Of a DNA stretch of 64,000 bases, positions 34,440 to 47,491 are shown one piece after another. Made by a program: the position numbers and the translations under genes. Source of the DNA: Microplitis mediator (taxonomy: Eukaryota; Arthropoda; Insecta; Hymenoptera; Braconidae); assembly GCF_029852145.1 (NCBI RefSeq), contig NC_079975.1:3844001-3908000 (forward strand). Reading direction: 5' to 3'. Numbering within the stretch: position 1 is the stretch's first letter; each line of letters opens with the position of its first letter. Under the pieces are notes generated by a model. It did no database searches, was not told the DNA's origin, and saw only the letters and a program-made list of their open reading frames with translations.

Positions 34440-36180
34440 GATAAACATTAAAAAAAAAAAACTCAGGCAGTAATGTAATAGTTGACAATTCGTTGGTCCT
34501 TCAGTTTGCTTTTAAGTCATTGATATTTTTGGCTCAGTATTTAGAGCATCGTAAAAAGTAATTATATTTTATGATATTTTTTGTTAATAGAATGATCTTC
34601 TCTACAAAATGTGCTACGCTACAGAAAAATACCTGGAAACAGGTTACAATTTGTTCATTTTCATAATTATTAGAAGTTATTAATGGAAATAAACGATTTC
34701 GGTAAATTTTCAAAAACAGTCGGAATAAAATTAAAATTGCAGGACCAAAAATATTTATGATGATGACATTGAAAAATTTTTATTTCATATCTAAGTGATA
34801 TTTTACTCAAGTATATTTTCGCACTCTATAGAGTACGAATTATTCAGGTTTGTTTAATTAAATCGAAAAATTTAATAATCAAATTTTTTAAAACTTTCAA
34901 TTGCCAGGGCTACGCATTTTTTTTTAATGAACGAAAAACTTTTGACTACAGCCATTAATTTACAAATGAGTTAAATTTTTGCACCAAAAATTATATAGAC
35001 CTAATAACAATATATGTAACTTATGAACGAAAAAAAATGCAAGCTGTCTTTTTTTGAAATTTCATATATTATAATTATCAGTAGTAATTTATTTTAATAA
35101 CGATTTAAAAAATTTTTATCGTAAAAAGTAAACCTTTTAACTGCAGCCCCGGAATATTATCAACAGAATGCATCTAATACAGTCAAAACATATTTTTAAA
35201 GAACAATATTTTTTTTTTTTTATAAAAAAATGAGTTTTTCGCGAAAGGTGAAAAATACTTTAAGCATGTAATTTAATCTCGTTATCATCCACTTCATGAC
35301 GAATATTTACGTTCAATTACGCCGGAATACAATTTCACAAATAATTGCAAAAAGTGAATGTAGGTCAATTTATGAATCCATCCGTGGATGATATTTCAGG
35401 ATAGACTGAATAAACGATAAAAGTGATAGCGCGGAGTAATTTTTCAATCACAAACCCACTGGGATTCAATAATGCCATCGTATCTATCGATAGCTTTCAA
35501 ATAGTCCTTCTCCATCAGTTGGATTTTTATTTTTTATTTTTTATCTTATTCACCGGCACATCGACACATCTGACCGCATTCACCCCGACCACATTTCGAT
35601 ACACTTGGAAACCACTACGGTCTAGCGGTTTTTCCATACTACGTACTTCAAACACTCCACTTACATTCCTTACTTTTTATATATTTTACAGATCGGCATG
35701 TACAAATTTTATGTAGTAGCAATTCAATGTCTTCTATGTTTACCTCTCTCTCGCTCTCTTTCCACATACACATATATATAATATATGTTTACATATATGC
35801 CAAGCGATCACATTTTTCTAATACACTTTTCTTTTTTTTATTTATCCGTTTTTTTTTCCCTCTATCCCACCAGCGCCCATCGCACGACTAAAAGAAAATA
35901 CACTTCTTCCGTCCACTTTCATCTCTTTTCTCTGTCACCTTTTGTTAGAAAAGCCCGTTCACTTCAATTTTCTCTAAAACCCAAAAATAAAAAAGGATTG
36001 ACGGAGATCGGGACAGCAAATAGAAAGAAGAGAGCGAAAAAAAAAACGAACCACAAAACGGGTCGGGCGGCAATCACTATCGATAGAGATGTGCTCAGTG
36101 TAAATTCACGAGATAAAAATATAAAAAAAATATATATATATAAATATATATGAAAATTGAGGGAAAAAATATCTGACATA
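34440..36180. other. AT-rich non-coding stretch
   Basis: T-rich tracts and a C/T-rich zone at 35540-35980. The frames there are low-complexity Ser/Phe-rich readings without splice or domain support. Confidence 0.4.
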
Positions 36181-39100
36181 CATAAGAAGTATTCATGATC
36201 AACATGATCGTGATAAGCTTGATGTACGAGAGTTCAATGTTCAAATAGACCGTCGATATGTTCAGTGATCTATGTTATGAGATCTTTTTTTACGTGCTTC
36301 CGCATTTTTTTAGCAGACTTTTTATTTTTTATTTATTTCTGTTTACGGCATTGAGTAGTTGAGTTTTGAATAGATAGCAGTAATGGATTTTAGTTTAAGC
36401 AGCTAACATTATTGGAGCTTCGATTGGAAAAGTTTACCGCTGGTGATAGTATTTATTAATACGAGGAGACATTTTAGGTATAGGGTGCTAAATTGAAAAG
36501 TCTGGTGATAGTTAAAGCGAGGCCAGTAAGTTGTGTATGCTGTTATAAAAATTACTAACTACTTTTACATTATTGGAAAGTTTCGTCTTGTGGTTTGGGA
36601 GCTGCCGGTCTCAAGTTTTAGTCCCGGGTCTGTAGAAGAGCTGAGAAGACCGAAAGAGCTCAGCTTCTACTGAAAGCATCGCCAGGTTTTACACAATCAA
36701 TAGGTGCAAGTGAGAAAGTATCGTTAAAAATGGTTGTAATAAAAGTTAAGCTTGTTAGAGAATTCTGCGCCGTGTTTTAATTTCCAATCAATCGGGATTA
36801 TTTTTGCGGATCAAGTGCTTGATAACTTTTCAAAGATATTTTCATAACTTGGTATACATAATAATTACAGCACTGTTTTATTAAACCGACTTGTTTTTTT
36901 ATGATAAATTTTTCAGAATAATCAAGTCGATATTTGAACAGACACCCCGTCGCGATATTGATTTGTTGGCTCAAAATAAACCAGACAGTAATTTTTGTAT
37001 TCATTTATTTCAATTAATTTTTGTTATTCGGTATGGAAATTGCTGATCAATGATATTACAGTAAATTTCGCAAAGGTAATGCTTAATTACGTGATTTATA
37101 TCAGTAATAGATTATTCATCAGAATAATTACTAATAAATTCTAGCAAATATCATCACTAATTACGAACACCCGCCGCGAATAATTTTCAAATTTTAGATT
37201 GCACATTTTGAGGTAAAATCTTCTGCAAATTTGTCAATTTTTATACCGAAGACATGAAATAATTATTCACGCATTTGAGAAAAAATTCCTTTCGCTTGAA
37301 AGGAAAAAAAAAATAGCAACGGGAGAATGATAATTGATGAATTATAAGGGAAATTCATAAAAATAATATTTACAGACTTAAAAATCTATAAAATCCTCGA
37401 GAACACTTTTGGCCTCACCCTCTCATAAAATTATCTGAACCTTCTTCAATAGATTCTCTCCCCAATACATGAGGTGATTGCTTTGCGAAATAACTACATT
37501 CGCAACCGGAAGCTACTTCTCCATCTTCAGAGCAAAGTGCTCGAGACTTTAAAGTACCCACTCGAGTTGGCTTTAGTGCTGCCAGCCAGCCAGCCTCTTT
37601 TTCACACCTCTGCAGCCATCCTAGAAACTGTCATCCCATCACGAGATAACGTGATAATCCGGTTCTTCGATCGAGTCTAAACACTTTCAGACTACGTGAC
37701 CTTATATACACCAGTAACCGTTAATCTCCAATCGATACACCCCTCCCCACATTTATCTCTTTCCAGTTTCGTCAAAAGTACTCTTGTAATTTAAAGTTAT
37801 GCATAATTTTTGTCAGTTTCTCTGATAACAGAAATCTCCCCAGATTAGATCGTATTCCATTTCCCGAGTTAAAAAGTTACTTCTAGAACTTGTTATACCG
37901 AAACTACTACTCAAACTTGTAAACACTAATTCAAGGATAATCCAACTTAACTTCTGATATAATGACTAATAACGTAATAACTATCCCAATCTCATATTAT
38001 CTATGGCTTAGCAATTGATTATGATTGACAATCGACCTTAGCTGATATCAGATTCACCTCTAAGTCTACGTCTATGTATTGGTAATACATAACCTACATA
38101 ACTGGCATTCCTGTCGAATATTAAATATCGACGATGGTTCATCTAAGTAGGCTTCGACATTAAAAAATAGTTTAACCACTTTTCGATAAACCACAATGCA
38201 AATCTCCGTCGCTTTAATCTACTGTTCTGGTTTTACGTAACCATGTTCATGAGAAGGATCATGACAACCTGGTCTACCGGCTATAGCAGCATCATAATAT
38301 AGAATAGACCAGAATATAGAATATAGGCTGGAGCCAAACTCGGTGTGCTTACGTCCGTGGTCGCGGCTAGTCACCCTATGGCAGTGTTTAATATCATACT
38401 ATTTAGAACTATATCGTCCATATTGTCTAGCTTGGTAGAGTGGTAGGACCTAGTACTTGGTACCCAGTATCAGTACCCAGTACCTAATAACTAGTGTGTG
38501 GTTCTAGTGGGTAACATCACTGCTCTACTACTACCAACGGTCGTTCTCTTTAACGGTTATTGGTCTGCAGTAATTCTCTAATCTCTACTGTCAGCGGGAT
38601 CTGTGTGTGTGTTCGTTTCAATATGGTTAAGTCGATTTAATAATCACTACCATCTTTACATACTAGGGTTCCCCTTTGTCATATGTAATAGAAATGAATT
38701 CATAACAGGGGAATTCAAATTACAGAGATTGGAAATTATTGGTTTCTGGAATCGTGGATTGCGGCAGTTTCATTAAAGAAATTTTACAGCGATTTTTTAT
38801 TCAACTGTTGAGCTTTTGATTCTACTGGATTATTGGAAACTGGCTTTTGAAATAATATTCTCTTTGGTATTATTTGCAACAACCAGTATCATTAGCATGA
38901 TGCCTTCGGGCTTTTAGATAGTACTTGTGTGCACGGCTGAGTATAAAGGATTTCTGTGAGGATTCACTGCACACTTATGTGTCACTACCGAGTGTTAACT
39001 TTCCACACTACGAGTGTCAGTTACTTTTGGTGCTATTGGTTTCCTTTTTCTCTCGGTATCAGTTTAATATATTTCAGCAATTTCACACATTGCTTTTGCT

Positions 39101-39414
39101 CTACCATTGGAAACATAAATTTTCGTTCCAATGCTCGCGCCTTGCTGCACCACTGAGCATAACATTTACAGTATCATTTTTACAACTACTTTTTTTTTGG
39201 CTTCAGCACGTGTGCAATGATCAATATAATTTTTTAAAATATTGTTGGGATAAATTTTGAAAGTTCTTTCAAAACTTAACTAGATATTTTTCAATTTAAA
39301 AAGAAAATTACGATTAGATAAAAATCGAAGAAGTAACAGATTAGTCTTAATTTTAACGAGCAACTTGCAGTCACTACGTGACTGTCTAAATATCATTACT
39401 AAATTTATAACATA
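36181..39414. other. Element-poor, more balanced non-coding stretch
   Basis: No TIR elements and few homopolymers, unlike neighbouring DNA. GTACCCAGTA-like repeats occur at 38455-38485. No gene recognised; it could be regulatory or intronic. Confidence 0.4.
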
Positions 39415-39678
39415 CGCAGAAAAAAAGGATTTCTTGCCGCAAAAAATTTTAATTTGTACCAAGAAATTTTATGCATTATCAATTGAATTCAAAAATTGTC
39501 TTGGGGCGAGAAAAGGTTTTTTTGGGCAAGAAATAATTCCTTGCACCGAGTAATTTTTTCTAGTTCTAAATAAATTTTTGTTTTTAATTCATAATGCAAA
39601 AAATTTATTGGGGTAAGTAAAAATTTTCTTTAGGCGAGTAAAGATTTTTTGTGTCAATGAATCCTTTTTTTTTCTACG
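39415..39678. mobile_element. CGCAGAAAAAAAGGATT palindromic MITE, copy 1
   Basis: CGCAGAAAAAAAGGATTTC is mirrored by AATCCTTTTTTTTTCTACG. The interior has repeated TTGGGGCGAG/GGGTAAGTAAAA and TGCATTAT motifs. The left flank is TA and the right flank CA. A larger, disrupted copy lies at 46382. Confidence 0.75.
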
Positions 39679-41355
39679 CACACTTTTTTGGCTTTGAGAA
39701 ATTTCCTAAAACCAAAAAGGAGTATAAAAATCAGTCATTTTGGAATAAGTAACGCGATATAAATAACATAGCTATATATTCAGACATTCAGTCATATTTA
39801 GTGACAGAATAATTCAAGTATTAATTTGTTTCAAGAAAATAAATACGATCGTCTTTTTTCCCGCGTAATTTAAATGTAATTCGAATGATTTAGATAAATC
39901 TATTTACCTCAATACTTGGCAATCAAAAAGAGTTTAAACTATGAAAAGGCACAAATTCAAGTCAAGACCTATCTAATGATACTAATTTCAATAACATTAA
40001 CTAATTCTATCATATATATATATGGCGGGAACAAAATTTTCCTTATTCTCTTAATAATATAGATTATCTCAATTAGAAAAATAAATGCTGGTGACAAATT
40101 TCGGGCATTGAAAAAGTTTTCTGATTATGCAATTTTCTTAGACGAGGTTACGAAAATTTCAGATATTTTTTGTGAACATAATTCTTGAGCTTTTGAATTA
40201 TAGGAGTATGTGAATGTATGAATATGTGTGTTAGAAGTTGAACAGTAACTTCCTTTCTATAGTGACACTTGCGCAAGGCAATTTATATGAAATGTGTTGC
40301 AATATAAAGCAGTATAAGGGATCTAACGACTGATGTACAGAGTGCACAAACTTGTCATTTACACTGTAATTACATTGTCAAGATTTTCAAGTACACAAAC
40401 TTTATCGCAACTTCATAGAACATAGTTTAAAATTTTTTTTCGTTATTTAGATACTTTTATAATTTATTTCTTTTATAAATTGTAATTTATAGATAAAAAC
40501 TTTGAGACAAATAAAATAATTAACAATTATTTTATGCGGTGAGCAAAAAATAAATAATGGCGAAACCGAAAATGCTCTTTAAAAGTTCTTTTGAGCTTTT
40601 CGGGAAAGCACAGAACAATATCTGGCCTGAGATTGAGGGCGTCCCTCGGGTGAGAAGTGTTATCTGCGCTCCCTCAAGCTCGAAACGACCAAACGAGAGA
40701 CCAATTCTTTTACTTTACTCATCTTTTTACTTGCTTTATATTTAAAATTTTCTTTTACTTCCTATCTTTTATCTCGTTTCTTCAGTTTCTTTGTGCCGCT
40801 TCCATTCCATTCTCACTAGTTACTCTGTATTTTGAACAATCCAACTTTCTACAGCGAGGCTGTCACGATCTAACCGCCATCTCTCGGCGGCGTCATCCCA
40901 CGAGACGCCATTTTAATCACTATTTCCAATAAACTCCCGATTGGATTGGAAATATTTTCTTTATGTACATTTTACACTTTGTCATTTATTATTTGTTTCC
41001 TTCACTCTGTTTTCACATCAACAGTCATCTTAATAAAATTTAAATCCATAAATATATAAAGAAAAATCAATATTTAATCAAAAATATATTGTATACGGTT
41101 TTTAATCTTTCTTCTTTTTTCTTTCATAAATCGCATGATTGAAAATAAAAATAGAGAGTAAATCTTCAATTTATCTTCATATTTTTTATATTTTTCTTCA
41201 ATAAGGAATATATTGTATGTTATTCCCACAATTTGTCTTTAATGAAACTCATGAGGACATAAAAAGATTTCGTAAACCTCGAAATCATCCCATTTAATGG
41301 ATTCAATTTTGTCCGCTCCAAAATTTCGTTTGCAGGTCAAATTTCTTCAACTATA
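39679..41355. other. AT-rich non-coding stretch
   Basis: No gene or element recognised. A short frame at 40557 has no known domain. Confidence 0.45.
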
Positions 41356-41797
41356 GGGGAGCCTGGGGCACGAAGGCCCCCTTAAGCCGGTTTTTTTCTT
41401 TTTGTGGCTTCTAACCATCAAATTCATTTATTTTTCGTTCATTTCGGAAGAATCAGTCGAAATTTTGCAAAAAATTGGAAAAAAAGGCCCCAAAAAATTT
41501 TTTTTTATTTTCCGTGAAGCTATGACCTCTATAAAGTTTTCATCATATTTTAGGCTATGTGGTATGTGGGGTAAAATGGACCACTCAAAAAAAAATTGTA
41601 ACGAAAAAATTAACTTGACGGAAAATAAAAAAAATAATTTTTTCGTAACAATTTTTTTTTCGAGTGGTCCATTTTACCCCAAATATCACATATTGGCCTA
41701 AAAAATGATAAAAACATTTTAGAGGTCGTAACATGACAGAAAATAAAATAAAAATTTTTTACCTAATTTTTTAGGGCCTTCGTGCCTCTGGCTCCCC
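41356..41797. mobile_element. GGGG...CCCC-type MITE (member K, 442 bp)
   Basis: TA-flanked GGGGAGCCTGGGGCACGAAGG is mirrored by CCTTCGTGCCTCTGGCTCCCC. A central palindrome carries GGGGTAAAATGGACCACT and its inverse. It shares the design of the 20175 family but not its sequence throughout. Confidence 0.75.
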
Positions 41798-43569
41798 TAT
41801 ACAGAATTATCATTTTTTCTCATTTGTAAAAAAAAAAAAACATTTGAATAGAGAGGGTTCATGTTCTCATTTTTAGATAAAATTTGACAAAATATCAAAA
41901 ACTGGTTTGCGCGATCTTGCAAAATTGAGTTAAAAATTTTGAATTTTTGGAAAATTATTTTGTATAAATTGAAATTATTTTTCTTATTGACAAAAAAAAA
42001 ACAGTCGACTGCTTTTAAATCACTCATGTATATTTATATATATGTATATAAAAACAGCCTATATGGTAGGATACAATTTTTTATAACGACCACGGACGTT
42101 TCTTTTTCTTTTTTTAAATTTGACGTACCAAGAGTTGAATGAAAAAGGAATAGTGATTTTAACAGAGAAGTAAGTAAGGAAGGAAGGAAGGAAGTAAAGT
42201 AAAGTAAAGTAAATGTAGTGCTTTTATGAGAAAAGGTTAAGGTATAGGATAAAAATGAACACGTGTAACCAAGTGACGATGTCGTAGCCATAATCTAGAA
42301 CTCTCTCTTGTGCACACGGTGCTCTGGCACAACCGCTCGACCGTGAGAGACATACGAGATTGGCAAAAGTCATCGCAAAACTTTTTCGTCTTTCGCATAC
42401 GCTTGTTGAAGAAGCCTTTGGTATGGAAGCATCAACGAAAATAAAATATAAAGAAAAAATAATCCTATATAGATATATTGTCAGAGAGGTAGTACACAGA
42501 GGTAAGAAAAAAGATAAAAAAGAAGACTAACTATATCAAGAAAAGCGTCAGCAACGCCATCGAAGCGTTAGTGCGGAGGCGTCACAAACTACTGAAAATA
42601 GTATCGTAGAGTTTTAAAGACGTGTAGAGAGTCAACGTTTTTTAACGTTAGTAAAAAAGTAGAAAAAGTTAAAAACTGAAAAACTTTCTTGCGATTTACT
42701 TTTTTCAGATTCCTACACACTTTTCTTATCTTTCGACGCGTAGCACGATACATCTACAATCACAAGGATAAAGTCACATAAAAAAAGTAACGATGTAACA
42801 AATAAAAAGAAAAAAAATATGATAATTTTTTTTTATGTTCAACAAAATAGGTTTTGAGTCACGCGATTTTAATCGGTAATTTTATTTACGGGGTTTTATG
42901 AAATCGTAATGGATGTTAAGATACAAACACGCGATGGATGAGCTTTTATGGCGAATAAATGTCTTGGGAAGATTTGAATAACGAGTTAGATAGAGAAATT
43001 TTTTTTTTAATTTATGATTTAAAGCCAACTGATGAGAGATAATTTAAATGCCAATCATTTTTGACGGTTATGAATATACACATTTTAGTTAATTACTGCT
43101 GATGAAGAGGATCAATGAACTGAGTATATAAGCACAGCTTTTATGAGGGCTCTGTTACCGTGGAATGGATATATTTAATTCATGATTAACAAGTAGTGTT
43201 ATGAAACAGAATTCAATATCTATGAAAATTAACTTGATGATTGAATAAACAATGTATCTGATACACGAAATTGGAAATTACTTCAGAGTTTATTTTTAAT
43301 ATTTTTTTAATCGGTCAACGCTCGAGTTTGATCAAAATATTTTGTACAGTGATGATAAAATTGCATTAAAAATAGATTCGTTGATGATGATTATGGGTAT
43401 TAACATTTAAAATTATTTTTATCATATTTGTCAAGCCTTAAATATCTTATTGAATAGAGGCATAACTAAGACCTACGTAGACATAAATCATGAAACGAAC
43501 GTCACTCAACTTTTAACAGAAAAAAGGACTTGCAAGGAATACTAGAAAAAAGTAAAATTGTAAAATTCG
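41798..43569. other. AT-rich non-coding stretch
   Basis: Includes a GGAA/GTAAA microsatellite at about 42176-42211. No gene recognised. Confidence 0.45.
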
Positions 43570-43813
43570 CGGACTATTGAAGAATTGATGCCAATGATCG
43601 TCAACTTTCCAGTGGGCTAATGACACCCAAGAGTGGATTGGGTCCTACAGGCATCCTGGGACTAACAGAGGGTCGGTTTAAAAAATTCTGAGGCTAGTAA
43701 AAAATTGCTGCAAGTGATCTAGCGATTTTATCAGCAGACTAATGACACCTAGGACTGGAAAAGGACCTAGAAGCAGCCTGGGGCTAACAGAGAGTCGATT
43801 TAATAAATTCTGA
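43570..43813 (+). repeat. Tandem pair of a 122-bp unit
   Basis: AATGACACC starts matching stretches at 43619 and 43741. Both include a CTGGG.CTAACAGAG phrase followed by TTTAA and AAATTCTGAG. The copies have diverged substantially. Confidence 0.65.
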
Positions 43814-43870
43814 GTTTGCTCGTTTTATGATAAATGTAGATCTAATTCATGCTTTTGTAAGTCTAAGTTG

Positions 43871-44726
43871 CACGGTAAGAAATGCATGGCGTTCAACACC
43901 ATGCTGGGATGGTCTCAAGACGGATACTAAAATAGTATGTGAAATATTACAAGACAGTGTTGTAACGAGTCCCAGAAGTATGGCGTTATTTACTATACTG
44001 TATAGTACTGGAGCTATTGTATTACTCACACGTATGCATAGCGGGTACGGCGAAACAGTATGGCCCTGAGAGCCATACTACAATGCCGAGGGCACAATGC
44101 TACTAGTTTTTCCCGCCATAATTTCTGGCGCGTCAATCGATGTATACTATCGTATTACCACCAAAACTATACAGATGTCGTTAGACTAGGTTTATCGGCC
44201 AAAAGCAATGTGGATACGGCAATGCAGTATGGGCCTGACGGCCATACTGACATCGCGGCGTTCGCGCCAACTATTGCTAATGTTACTATTCCCGCAATGG
44301 TTGAATAATCTATGCATACAATTTTATAACCTATAAAAATCTTCGATACCATACTGTATGGCGTTCACGCCCATACTGGCATACACTGAGAAAAAAAAAT
44401 ACTTTTATCAAGAACATTTACTTGAGACAAAAACATAAATTCTTGATAATTTTCAAGAATATATAATTTTGTCTCAAGAATTCGTAGAATTGAAGGAAAT
44501 AATTTTTATTTAATTCAAGTAAAGCTATTCCTTTGTTTACTTAGAATATAATATCAAATTCATATAATAACAAAAATAAATTTGATGCTCTTTTCTCAAT
44601 AAATTGATAATTAATAATAATAAAATAAATATTTTGAACGGATTTCTTGAACCAAGAAATTCTTGTTTGGAAAATGGTATTTTTTTTTCTCAGTGTAGTG
44701 ATATCCGCAAAATATTTTTTACCGTG
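43871..44726 (-). mobile_element. CACGGTAA-family element, copy 2, with nested MITE
   Basis: Starts CACGGTAAGAAATGCATGG and ends ATATTTTTTACCGTG followed by TA. It matches 15774-16321 in inverse orientation and is split by the MITE at 44384-44695. Confidence 0.8.
44384..44695. mobile_element. CACTGAGAAAAAAAAATAC MITE nested in copy 2 (312 bp)
   Basis: CACTGAGAAAAAAAAATAC at the left is inverted at the right (GTATTTTTTTTTCTCAGTG). TA lies at 44382-44383 and 44696-44697. The paralogous empty site at 15801-15815 has a single TA, proving insertion with TA duplication. Confidence 0.92.
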
Positions 44727-46381
44727 TAGTTCATTTCAAGCTTTTACAATGATTATGTCTTAAAAAGTCTAATGTAGGTTTTCAATGCTCATTTAGGTTC
44801 AAAGTATGCCTTAGATTTTGACTCGGTACCTTAAACTTTTTTTTCTACTGATTGAGTTTATGTAGGATATCAAATATCAACTCTACCGTTACTAGTATTT
44901 ATTTATTTAAATATTTTTCAATGCTGATATTTGGTTGAATACGGGATATAAAATATAACTGTCTCAAAAAATGAATTATCATCACAAATGATTATAGATA
45001 TTTAAATAAATAATTTATTAAAATATCTATAATAATGAAACTCGAGTTCTAAATTACAATATGACCGTAAACTATCTTTCTCTCAACTTTAATTAAATTT
45101 AAAAAAGTTAATAAAATTCTCGGCATTAAGTTATAAAATGGAATCGTACGATTAAACATAAAAAAGTCAGGTGTTGATTATTTGTGAAAACTCAATTTCT
45201 CAAATCGCTTTCATTCCCAGCTAATCTAGATATGTAAATAAAAGTATCCTCGAGATCTTCTTTACTCTATTAGATAACTCTAAATCGACTTTTATCTTAA
45301 CCTATTCTCTTTCTTCCTCGCTCTTCAGAGTTTACTCTTCGACACTTTTCCTTCTTAGCATCGTCAAGTTTTTTTCTCCTCATTTTATTTCAAATTCTCA
45401 AAATGTTAAAGCCCCGGCATTTCTACTCACGTGAATCACCGCCTAGAAGCCTCAATTTTCGTAGACGCTTTGCCCTTCCTCTAGTTATACCGTATAAATT
45501 CCGCGAGCTTTAAGCTCTAGGCGTTCTGCTACTGGCGGGAAACGTTTATAGCTGCTCGTCGATCCTATAAAGTACCTCGTTATACCATGAAAAGATATAG
45601 AGAAGTAGAGAAATAAAGTTAAGAAATGTGTATAAAGAATCAGAAGTGAAAGAAGGTAACCCAGGACTTAGACTCTAAAGATCCATTACTTTTTTTTTTC
45701 ATACATTTACTATCATTAAATTTATATTACCATTAATCTTGCCAACGAATGACTAAAATATTAAATTACCCCGATAAAAATTTTTCGAATATTCTTGGAG
45801 GTTAAAAACATTCGTTATTTAGTTGCTAATCTTTGGGTCAAGAGATCTCAAGAGCCACTATCAATTTAGTAGTGCTGTCCATTAAGGTATTAACGCGGAT
45901 TTTGATATTTGGAAGGTGGGTAAACCGTGACGTGAATCTGTATGTCCTTTACCCTACTGCAACCAGTGAAATGCTACGTCATCATTCACTGGCATCACAC
46001 CCTCACATCCAGGAAGTGTTGGAAATGCACTATATTATCCCTTTCGTCGTGGATGTCAGTCCGGTCGGACTGAAGACTTAAGCTATCATCATGGATTATA
46101 TTATAATTCATCAAAAGTTTAATATATGTGTATATATATGTACTTGTGTCTATAAATCGATACAATTCTCTATCTCTAAATTTAGTTATGTTGAAAGCAC
46201 TATAATACCCGTACAATATGGATATCGAGGCTTTGAATCTATTTCCAGAGAGATCGAATCAAAGGCATTCAAATTAATAATAAATCAATGTAGAGCTGGT
46301 GCAGAACATTGCTTTCGTTACAATAGTAATCACAAACTATTTTTATGTATTTTTTAGCAGATCATTTTTCTGTTATTATTA
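44727..46381. other. Non-coding stretch
   Basis: AT-rich with a more balanced zone at 45400-46080. No gene supported; the frame at 45833-46081 has no recognised domain. Confidence 0.4.
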
Positions 46382-46488
46382 CACAGAAAAAAAGGATTTC
46401 TTGGCGCAAAAAACTTTTACTCGCACTGAGAAAATTTTAATCTGCTGTAAGAAATTTTTTGCATTATAAATGCCAAAGGTCAATATAG

Positions 46489-46606
46489 TAGTTTATCTAT
46501 CGAGTGCGATCGTGTTTAAGACGCGAGTGTGAAGATTGGTGCCCGAGCCGAAGGCGAGGGTACCAACACACGAGCGTCTTAGACTCGATTGTACTAGATA
46601 AATACA
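46489..46606. repeat. Long imperfect GC-rich hairpin with GCCCGAGCCGAAGGCGAGGG core
   Basis: TTTATCTA...TAAGACGC...GTGTG...TTGGT on the left pairs with ACCAACACACGAGCGTCTTA...TAGATAAA on the right, around the core at about 46541-46560. GC content is far above the surroundings. No coding or tRNA structure is seen. Confidence 0.65.
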
Positions 46607-46610
46607 TTAG

Positions 46611-46968
46611 TTTTTGTGACAGATATTTGAAATTTACTACATTTAGTGCCTATAAATGGCAGGTTATAAATCCGCATTTATTTATTTGGTAAGATTGTTT
46701 TGAGTATTTGTTGAAAATTAGAGAGAAGTCGGTAAGTGGACGAATTAAAATGATGATGAATTTTGTCACAAGATGGCTCGTTAAGTTACTTCGATATTTT
46801 TTGGTCGTTTGCTATCGCACATGTAACCAAAAAATATTTTTTGATCCGATGATGATGTCACTATTAGAACGATTAGGTATCTTTTTTACCAGCTGTATCT
46901 TATCTAATATTTTTAGCTGCCGGCTATAGGTGCTAAATATCGTAGATTTCAAGTGTCTGTCACAAAAA
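46611..46968. mobile_element. TIR element with GTGACAGA ends, about 50-bp arms
   Basis: The left arm (TTTTTGTGACAGATATTTG through ATGGCAG) and the right arm (CTGCCGG through GTGTCTGTCACAAAAA) are imperfect inverted repeats of about 50 bases. It lies next to the GC-rich hairpin, both inside the split MITE. Confidence 0.65.
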
Positions 46969-47491
46969 AAATATAGTTCTTAAAAACTCTAATTCACTAG
47001 CAATAAAGAATTACAACTAAAAAACTTACACCTACTCAACAAAGAAATTAGGATAAAGATAAGAAATTGGTTAGTATCTCAAAGATAGATCAGACTTTGA
47101 TTCCGATATCAGTAGTTGTAATCTCTCCTATGATTATAAATTTTAGTTTGTTTATATATTTATTATTCTTGCTAGTAATGTATCTTATACTTGTATGGTT
47201 TTTGAGATGGCTGGATTTAAGTTATGTACAGATTAAAATTTTATATTTTATAGGATAGTGTACAACCAGGCCTATTCACACATCCCTAAGCATCTCTATA
47301 GGTATATATGTATATTTATGTATGTATGTATGTTATAACCTGGTAATAAACAAATAAATAAATAAAATAAATAAATTGAAAACGAAAATTTTTTTGGGGC
47401 GAGAAAACATTTTTTCTAGTCCTGTGAAATTTTTTGTTTTTATTTCCGAATGAAAAATTTTTGATGCTCCTAGAAATCCTTTTTTTCTGGG

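Larger units (their letters stand above)
46382..47491. mobile_element. CACAGAAAAAAAGGATT palindromic MITE, copy 2, split by insertions
   Basis: CACAGAAAAAAAGGATTTC and the inverted right end (AATCCTTTTTTTCTGGG), TA-flanked, match the copy at 39415. About 900 bases of foreign sequence (roughly 46480-47375) separate the two halves. Confidence 0.7.
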
